A stretch of 64,000 bases of DNA, from the NCBI GenBank assembly GCA_963971225.1, contig OZ020269.1, positions 99,635,905 to 99,699,904 on the forward strand, in the 5' to 3' direction. Within the stretch, counting starts at the first letter, position 1. Each line of letters begins with the position of its first letter. The notes under the pieces are model-generated. The model was not told the DNA's origin and made no database searches. It saw nothing but the letters and a program-made list of their open reading frames with translations. A program made the position numbers and the translations under genes. Below are positions 56,700 to 64,000 of the stretch, in pieces. This DNA comes from Melieria omissa (lineage: Eukaryota > Arthropoda > Insecta > Diptera > Ulidiidae).

Positions 56700-58080
56700 G
56701 TATTTTGCAAATCATAAAACAAACCTTTTAACATTTAACAAAATTCAACATGAAAAATCAAAGTAAAAATCATAAAAATGTAAAACCACTCTAAATATAT
56801 GCAGTCACTTTTCATTGATATGTAATCGTCAAAAACAACAACAACACAACAAAACTAAAACATAAGCGAGCAGCACTCACACAGCCAACGCCCAACAACG
56901 CCAACGCTTGTTGACATATTTAAAATGCCACACAGCAAGTCGGCGATTTTGCAATACTACTATTTTTTCTATTTGTTGTTGGTGTTTGTGGTTTGCTGCA
57001 GTCAAATGTTTGCCATGCTCTTCGTATCCCAACTGCGCGCATAAATTTGTATTATTTTTTGATATCGGTTTGGGTGAGAGAGCGCCGCATCGCGACATAT
57101 GTGACACCACACTGGTGTGATCAAAAAACGATTACAACGACAACAAAACGAACATTTATTTGCATAGGTATTTGTGTGTGCAGCCAATAAAAATATGCAA
57201 AAAACTATGACAGTATTTGTTTTAGTTGTTGTGTAGGTTCCTTTTTTGGATTTCTAAAAAATAGATACGTGCCACAAAAACATTTTTTTTGGTGGTTCTG
57301 ATGTGTCACTTTCTGCTGATGTCAGCACTGTCAATGCGCTTTGCAAACATTTATACATATATCAAAAATCGTTGCATACGCTTAGGTGATTTATGCCATT
57401 CCACTCTATGAGATATGACTGAATCGCTGCTGGTGTTCGAATACATTGAGCATCAAAAAGCACTGTGCAAGGTTGATTGTTAGTGTTACGAAACTTTGTT
57501 TTGTGGTGGTTCGTATCGTTGAATTGTGCCAAAATAAAAAAATGCACAATGAAATTTTTTGATACAGTTCACTAAAGTAGTCACTTTATTTACAATTTTT
57601 CAAGGTCACTTTACTTTAACTTCGCTTTTTTTATTCGAGTTAAACTGCTTTCAAGCTCAACTGACTGCCAGCATTACTCCTGGCTACCTTTTATATTTGT
57701 TTCGCTGGAACGTGACTCATTCACGAAACTTTTAGCATTGTAAACATGTATACTTATATAATAAAGAGCTGCGATGGATGATTCATTTCTCCCTACACAC
57801 AGTGTGATTCGGTACAGTGTGCACTGATTGCTAGCATTCACTGTGGTAAGAGAGCAGTATGAAAATGACAACAAAACGGAAACCGCAAGAGCTGTCAACA
57901 CTCATTTGCTTGTCTCTGCAAGGCACGGACATTTTTCTCTCTGGTATACACACTGCCAGCAATGCTAATGAATCGTTGACAGTGCGTAACGGGCCGAAAT
58001 GCTACATGTCCGCTGAATGCAATGATTCATTGAAGGACAGTTTGGCACGCGTGACAGTTCGGAAAACATTTTAGTGTGGT
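56700..58080. other. Spacer upstream of the hAT gene
   Basis: No supported gene. The left terminus and promoter of the hAT element should lie in the right part of this stretch. I could not identify a convincing terminal repeat. Confidence 0.45.
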
Positions 58081-58095
58081 AAAAAATTAATTAAA

Positions 58096-60491
58096 ATGGA
58101 GATTAATGATGTGAGTTAATATAACATATTTTAATAAATAATTTAAATGTAATATTAATGTATATGTTGTTATTATTGTAATTTTTAGTCAAATGACACT
58201 GTATCAGCAGCAAATGATGTAGCATCTAGCAATCAGCTAACCAACGCCATTATAAAAAATAAAATTTTGAGCGGGCAATTTGTCCTTAGTGGAAAGAAAG
58301 GTCGGAGTAATGTGTGGAATGTATTTGGGAAAGTAAATAATGAAGCGGGAGATGAAATACAAAATGTGGTAGCGTGCAGAAGCTGCCACAATGTGTATAA
58401 ATTTAACACTAAGAGCACTTCAAATTTAGTCAGGCATAAGTGTTATGTTATTGCAAAAACAAACGAAGCTAACGAAATTACAAGAGTAGAAGTAAGTTTA
58501 GAGGAGAAGCGAAACACTACCCAAATCTGTACACAGTGGACAGTTGAAAACTGCAGATCGTTCAATCTGATTGAAGACTCGGGGCTTAAAAAGTTCATCA
58601 AACAAATTTTATCAATTGGCTCGAAATATGGTACAAATGTTGATGTCGACAAATTGTTGCCACACCCAACTACAATAGCTCGGAACATTGGGAAATTATA
58701 TGATGTTCGTGCAAAGAATGTTATAACTGAGTTAGCTGCAGTCAGAGGCAATGGTTTTGGGCTAACATCTGATATATGCACCGACAAGTACCTACGAATA
58801 TCATATATGTCATTGACGATACATTATATAAAGGATGGGAGATTAGTTAACCTTCTTTTAGGAATGCCATCAATGAAAGGAGAACGATGTACAAGTAAGT
58901 ATAATCTTAATTTTTCTGTTCAATGCCTTTATGCCTTGCACTTGAAATCATACAAGATGAACACGAATAATCATTGCAAATTTCGCACTTTTTCTACACC
59001 CAATTAATACAAAGGTATACAATTATTTTTAGTTTACATTTTTCAAGTGGTCTTAAAGTTATAAATTTTACGAGTCATGGACGTATAAATTTCACTAGAG
59101 AGATATTTTTTACACTTGCGTTACAACTGTAAACAAAATTATTATTTGTCTTTTATTAATACTATCTTTTCAATTTGCATTTTTTAAGAAATTTCGGTAG
59201 TATATTTCACTAGTGTTGAATACACCGTGCATTTAAAAAAAAAAAATATGGTAGCAGCACTTGTGCAGGGTATAAATAAGTCGGCCAAGACCGACTGAAA
59301 CAGTTGTACCTGCTCAATATGAATCGTTTTTCATTAACATTTGCAGGTGACAATATTCGGCGAAAGGCTTCAAACTTGTTGCATGAGTTTGGTTGTTCAT
59401 TTAATGAAAAATCGACAATTGTAACCGATAGAGGAACAAACATGACATCAGCTTTTCGCATATATAATCACATTTACTGCGTCAACCATTTATTACATAA
59501 CGCATTAGAAAAATCAATGAAAGAGGTTCCTGAAGTAATAGATTTATGCGATGCATCTACAAAACTCGTAAAATTTTTTAAAAAGTCTGGTAGTAACTCC
59601 AATTTTAATACGTCTTTAAAAAGCTTTTCGCCAACTCGATGGAACACTGTGTACTATATGCTGGACTCCATTGATAAAAATTGGATCGAAATATTGAATA
59701 GTTTGCAAGAAAGTAACCAAATGTGGAGGGTTGAGAACATCAACTTAAATTACATGAAAGCATTAATAAAAATTTTACAACCTTTCGAAAAGTCTTCAAG
59801 AGTATTGGAAGGTGAAAATTATCCAACTCTTCATTTGACCATTGTTCATATCAATAAATTGAAAAAAATATGCATTACTGATATAGCCGATACAAATGTT
59901 ATTAAAGCCTTCAAAGTAAACTTGAGCAATTTGCTGGATACTGTTGTTCTTCATAACTTAAGTCTGTGCCATAGAGTTGCCTTATTTCTATTCCCTCCTG
60001 CGAACAAGTTGATATATTTTGACGACGATGAAAAACGTAAGATCAAGCTTGAATGTAGTAACATTATGGCCATGTTTATTAACGACGTATGTGAACAAGA
60101 AAATCAAAGCACATCAGCAACTTTACCATCAACAGAGCAAACTGAACTATTCACAGATTTCGTACAAACAATTGAATTTAATGGTTCACAGGATAAAATA
60201 AGCAAAGAATTATATGCTTATGAAAATATTAACACTACTTATAATGATGAGTTCAATGTTCTTCACTGGTGGCATTTACACCAAACTGAATTTCCTCTGC
60301 TCTATAAAGTCAGTTGCTCAATCTTTGCGATTCCAGCTAGCAGTGCTGCTTCAGAAAGAACTTTTTCGAAAGCAAGACAACTTATATCAGAAAAACGTAG
60401 TGCGATAAGCTCGAATCCAATTTCTGTTAACAACATAATGTTCATTCATTCCAATGTTGACAAGAACGAATCAGTAACAAATTTAATGTAA
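58096..60491 (+). CDS. hAT transposase (hobo/Hermes-like), apparently intact, 3 exons
   Basis: The predicted gene joins 58096-58110, 58189-58894 and 59347-60491 into 621 codons plus stop. Intron 1 (58111-58188, GTGAGT..TTTTTAG) is phase 0. Intron 2 (58895-59346, GTAAGT..TTTGCAG) is phase 1 and restores ..RCT-S-DNIRRK. Domains: BED zinc finger at about residues 45-92 (Cys68, Cys71, His88, Cys90); RNase H-like core with LTSDICTDKY (Asp200) and IVTDRGTN (Asp268); CVNH (Cys285, His288); SPTRW; and the C-terminal PASSAASERTFSKA block (Glu577), the hAT insertion/dimerisation signature. Hermes has 612 residues with its two Asp 68 apart, exactly as here. No stop or frameshift is seen. A short first exon with ATG at 58096 is the only upstream start consistent with the splice sites. 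Termini and TSD were not found. Confidence 0.9.
58111..58188 (+). other. Predicted intron 1 of hAT transposase
   Basis: GT-AG intron of 78 bp: donor GAT|GTGAGT, acceptor AATTTTTAG|TCA. It contains in-frame stops, so the first five codons can only be linked by splicing. Confidence 0.7.
58895..59346 (+). other. Predicted intron 2 of hAT transposase
   Basis: GT-AG intron of 452 bp: donor ACAA|GTAAGT, acceptor CATTTGCAG|GTGAC. Splicing joins the segment just before the second catalytic Asp to its usual continuation (xxDNIR..L..FG), as in other hAT proteins. Confidence 0.85.
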
Positions 60492-60536
60492 TATTTATTC
60501 TTTCAATATGGTCAAACAGAAAGCCAAATATTATTA

Positions 60537-61362
60537 CACCGTGCGACAACAAATTTTACACACGAAAAAATCGGTATACTCGCAAAACTAGGGGCCAAAC
60601 GTAGTAAAACTGCGTTTTTAGTTTTTCTCTCTGACGTCAGGATTTTTTTTAAAAGGACTTTGAAATTTGAAGGACATGTTTATTTCAAAAAATTATTTTA
60701 AAAATTGAACGCATTATAGAATAACAATATGGGTATCAAATGAAAGAGAAAAATTCTTAGAATCTTAAAAAAATAATTTGTTTGGTGTAAAAGGACGAAG
60801 AGGTATAGAAAATGTCCTTTTAAAACTTTATCCTTGAATATCCTTGAAAATTTCCAATATTTTTTTGGGAAAAAAATATATCTTAAGGATTAATATGTAC
60901 ACTACCACATCCTCGAATTTCGTTCTTCTAACTTTAATAGTTAAGGATATAAAAAATTTTATATTTCTCATTATAAAACAAAGATATATTGCACCGTACG
61001 ACAAAAATAGAATATTGAATTAACTCATGTATAAATCGTTATGCTGCTAATACTGGAGGTTAAATACACTAATTCTGCAACTTAAAAATTGCGTTTGAAC
61101 CTAAGTATATGTTTTCACAAGACATTGAAAATTAAAAAATTGAGTTTCCTTGGATAAAACTCATCCAAGAGTAACAAGATGAATGCATGAGGATACGTAC
61201 TTACTGTGAATACTAGTGCTCATAACTTAATTTAAAAGTTAACAATAGTCATTTAAAATGCATTTTATGATTGATTTATTTTGAAACAAATTGTTTAAGA
61301 AAAATGTACATATGCGTTTACTTTGCCGCTTATGTTTTTGGTACGTGTCACGGCACAGCGAC
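60537..61362 (+). repeat. Left inverted arm of foldback element
   Basis: From the inner edge the arm carries, in inverse orientation, the last ~75 bp of the transposase-like coding region (61362 back to ~61290). The duplication therefore copied the 3' end of the element including coding sequence. Confidence 0.92.
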
Positions 61363-61394
61363 GAAGTAGTACCTATCCTAACGGGCTTGAAAAA

Positions 61395-62149
61395 GGGCTT
61401 CTCAAAAAAGCAATGTTTTTTATGCCTATGGAAAGGTCGACGCCGTGAATTACACTATATCAACCACAAATGGGAGCCTTGCATAACTCATCAACTTGGC
61501 CGCGACAGCATCGATCGTTGCCTCTAGTCCCTTCATCAAAAATAATACTTCCACCGCTTTTAATAAAGTTAGGCCTGATTCGACATTTTATTCGCTCTCT
61601 TGACGCAGATGGTCGAGCTATTAATTATTTGAAACTACTTTTTCCACAACTAAGCGATGCAAAGATTTCCGCTGGTACGTTACCCGATTGTAAAACTTTG
61701 TTTCTATTAATTTTTATATGTTTTTCAGGGGTTTTAAACGGGCCACAGTTGAAGAAATTATTGCAGCATCAGAAGTTTGCTGATCTTTTGAAACCGGTTA
61801 AACTAACTGCGTGGCAAAGCTTAAGCGATGTAATAAATAACTTCTTAGGAAACAAGAAGTTTTGAATTATAAAGAACTTGTCCGCAAGATGATTGACGCC
61901 TATCGCGAAATGGGGGTCAGCATGTCTCTCAAGATACATTTTTTAGAGAGCCACTTGGACTTTTCCCCCGGAAAATTAGGTGACGTTAGTGATGAACACG
62001 GAGAGCACTTCCACCAAGACATTGCACTAATTGAAAATCGCTTTCGGGGAAAAGATATGTGCCACATGCTTTCCGAAGATTGTTGGTCGCTGTGCCGTAA
62101 CACGTACCAAAAACATAAGGGGCAAAGTAAACGCATACATTTTTCTTAA
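61395..62149 (+). pseudogene. Transposase-like gene of foldback element, decayed
   Basis: The first frame gives KGFSKKQCFLCLWKGRRREL and HKWEP. After a shift near 61525 it gives SKIILPPLLIKLGLIRHFI and PQLSDAKISAG. A 54-bp GT-AG intron (61675-61728, GTACGT..TTTTTCAG) restores AG-VLNGPQLKKLL, matching the uninterrupted sequence I recall in related insect proteins. A 1-nt frameshift near 61857 precedes LNYKELVRKM, then SLKIHFLESHLDF, LGDVSDEHGEHFHQDI and the end ..KHKGQSKRIHFS. These motifs (CFLCLW, IKLGL, FLGN, HLD, GE.FHQDI) belong to an abundant uncharacterised insect protein family. The N-terminal part is missing. Confidence 0.7.
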
Positions 62150-62917
62150 ACAATTTGTTTCAAAATAAATCAATCATAAAATGCATTTTAAATGACTATT
62201 GTTAACTTTTAAATTAAGTTATGAGCACTAGTATTCACAGTAAGTACGTATCCTCATGCATTCATCTTGTTACTCTTGGATGAGTTTTATCCAAGGAAAC
62301 TCAATTTTTTAATTTTCAATGTCTTGTGAAAACATATACTTAGGTTCAAACGCAATTTTTAAGTTGCAGAATTAGTGTATTTAACCTCCAGTATTAGCAG
62401 CATAACGATTTATACATGAGTTAATTCAATATTCTATTTTTGTCGTACGGTGCAATATATCTTTGTTTTATAATGAGAAATATAAAATTTTTTATATCCT
62501 TAACTATTAAAGTTAGAAGAACGAAATTCGAGGATGTGGTAGTGTACATATTAATCCTTAAGATATATTTTTTTCCCAAAAAAATATTGGAAATTTTCAA
62601 GGATATTCAAGGATAAAGTTTTAAAAGGACATTTTCTATACCTCTTCGTCCTTTTACACCAAACAAATTATTTTTTTAAGATTCTAAGGATTTTTCTCTT
62701 TCATTTGATACCCATACTGTTATTCTATAATGCGTTCAATTTTTAAAACAATTTTTGGAAATAAACATGTCCTTCAAATTTCAAAGTCTTTTTAAAAAAA
62801 ATCCTGACGTCAGAGAGAAAAACTAAAAACGCAGTTTTACTACGTTTGGCCCCTAGTTTTGCAAGTATACCGATTTTTTTGTGTGTTTTGGAATTTTTTG
62901 ATTTTTGTCGCACGGTG
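62086..62917 (-). repeat. Right inverted arm of foldback element
   Basis: The arm includes the native 3' end of the coding frame (to 62149) and the 3' flank. Its inverse forms the left arm. Confidence 0.92.
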
Positions 62918-62920
62918 TTA

Positions 62921-64000
62921 TATTACACTACTCGACAAAAATTGGGATCATCGCGTGCTCCTAAAAACAGACGTATTCTTTGGACCAATCTTCGGCTGCT
63001 GAACACGAAACTGAAAATCAAAAAAGAAGGGTTTTAGAAAAATCTTCGAAAAACACGATTTACCCCTCTTAAGGACTGTATCGAAAAGAAAGTGCACACT
63101 TTCTAACTTAATTTTCTTGCAGCATATAATTAATTCTAAAATTCTTTTTAATTCTAAAAATGCCGTTTAATAGAGTATGCCTTGAAATATTGATTTCATA
63201 CAAATTTCGTTTCATATATTTTTATGTTACGAAAATTACGCGTATCGAGTTAGACATCCTCAAAAAATTTGTGTACAGTTGGTTCACTGAAACAGGTGCT
63301 TCGTACAGAAAATCACCCAAACGACATCGCGTGTCCATAAACTTCGCTAAAACAAAATGATTCTTAAGTATGGTGAAAATTGCACTATCAACGACATACC
63401 AAAAAGTGACCGTAAAAAGGGTCCTAAAGACCCAAAAATGGAAGAAAAACTGAGGCATTAGATTGACGAAAACAAGTGCATTTGTATTGGAAATTTAGCT
63501 AGAACGAGTGTGACGATGGTGCAAAGAGTGAAGCAGAGGAATAACTTAAAAACATATAAAAAACAAACAATACCAAAAAGAAATGAAAATCAAAAAGTGG
63601 CTGGTAAAACGCAATGCAGAAAACTATACACTCGTCTCTGCAAAGAAAAAATTTCGGGCATCATTATGGATGACGCGACATATGTAAAAATGAACTCAAA
63701 ATCACTGCCAGGGAGAAATGAGAATCCGCTAAAATCACCAGAACTACGTCCAATAGAGCGCTACTACGCAATAGCCAAAAGAAACCTTATGAAAGATGAA
63801 CAAGAAGCTAAAAATCTTAAGGAATTAAAAAAACATTGAAGAAAATCAAAAAAACCCATAACGCAAACAGCTGTACAAAATTTAATGAAGAGGGTCAAAC
63901 AAAAAATTAGATATACATTTATTTGAAAAACAAATTTGTTATTTAAACAAAAATCCTTAGTCCTTAAAGTATATGCAACAAATGTTAAAACAAAAAATCT
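62921..64000 (+). mobile_element. Tc1/mariner-superfamily element, deleted, truncated by window
   Basis: Coding remnants run from about 63160 to 63925. A possible left end is CACTACTCGACAAAAATTGG just after a TA at 62923-62924. The right end is beyond the window, so terminal repeats cannot be compared. Confidence 0.65.
63160..63925 (+). pseudogene. Tc1/mariner-type transposase, internally deleted
   Basis: N-terminal DNA-binding region pieces include ENCTINDIPKSDRKKGP and, after a stop and shift, SVTMVQRVKQRNNLKTYKKQ, then PKRNENQK, TQCRKLYTRLC and IIMDDATYVKMNSKSLPG (first catalytic Asp region). The next residues are already from the end of the catalytic domain: KSPELRPIERYYAIAKRNL (third catalytic Glu region), so ~100 or more residues including the second Asp are deleted. 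TAVQNLMKRVKQKI closes it in another frame. It is certainly inactive. Confidence 0.82.

Larger units (their letters stand above)
60537..62917. mobile_element. Foldback-type DNA transposon with ~830-bp inverted arms
   Basis: The termini are CACCGTGCGACAA (left) and its inverse at the right end, flanked by TTA (60534-60536 and 62918-62920). The left arm 60537-61362 is the inverse of the right arm 62086-62917, with few differences by eye. The arms enclose a 723-bp centre carrying a decayed transposase-like gene. The CACxG terminus and 3-bp duplication recall CMC/EnSpm-type elements; that placement is inferred. Solo arm copies occur at 12.06-12.84 kb and 52.55-52.95 kb. Confidence 0.92.

Noticed and set aside
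58267..59007. Stand-alone 246-residue gene
   Set aside because: Its last ~37 residues read into an intron; the GTAAGT donor at 58895 and acceptor at 59346 link it to the downstream frame as one hAT transposase.

Overview
The window reads as AT-rich, non-coding insect DNA. A dipteran, perhaps a tephritid-like fly, is suggested by the mauritiana/rosa-type mariner remnants, a hobo/Hermes-like hAT transposase, tRNA-derived SINEs, dense (CA)n runs and non-LTR retrotransposons of the RNase H-bearing and RTE-like kinds. Species-level assignment is not possible from this sequence. I found no convincing host protein-coding exon. Either the window is intergenic, or it lies inside a very large intron; two recursive-splice-like CAG|GTAAGT / CAG|GTATGT junctions are candidates for the second reading.

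Layout: 1-3.7 kb holds a (GATGT)n satellite block with a duplicated flanking segment. 3.7-6.6 kb holds a TTAA-flanked terminal-inverted-repeat (TIR) element, a decayed reverse transcriptase (RT) fragment and a ~240-bp tandem array. 9.6-10.7 kb has a tandem duplication and an antisense LINE 3' end with a (TTAGG)n-like tail. 11.8-13.8 kb has solo copies of a foldback element arm plus a dispersed repeat. 14.05-15.0 kb and 27.4-28.4 kb are two 5'-truncated RNase H LINEs with target site duplications (TSDs) and (CCTA)n tails. 18.7-23.3 kb is a ~150-bp degenerate satellite interrupted by a 932-bp TA-flanked TIR element and by a 5'-truncated RTE-like LINE with a 14-bp TSD.

30.6-31.3 kb has a CTCF-like motif next to a CGATA palindrome. 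33.5-34.6 kb and 40.4-42.7 kb are repeat regions, each hit by a deleted mariner copy in opposite orientation. 43.9-46.5 kb is a 2.6-kb DNA transposon with 8-bp TSDs and a decayed transposase-like gene of a large arthropod multicopy family; a hAT MITE with its own perfect 8-bp TSD sits inside it. 47.3-56.6 kb carries further MITEs, two more RTE-like fragments and a complete tRNA-SINE. 58.1-60.5 kb is a hAT transposase gene that appears intact (3 exons, 621 aa, all catalytic residues). 60.5-62.9 kb is a foldback transposon with ~830-bp inverted arms. 62.9-64.0 kb is a deleted Tc1/mariner-type element running to the window end.

The most interesting structures are: (1) a shared 3'-end signature (stem-loop in at least two copies, then GCCAC, then a short tandem tail) linking three LINE copies and a tRNA-SINE, as expected if the SINE uses the LINE's machinery; (2) the TAGG-ended, 8-bp-TSD element carrying a protein family I cannot place in a named transposase superfamily; (3) the foldback element whose arms contain the 3' end of its own transposase gene; (4) the intact hAT gene.
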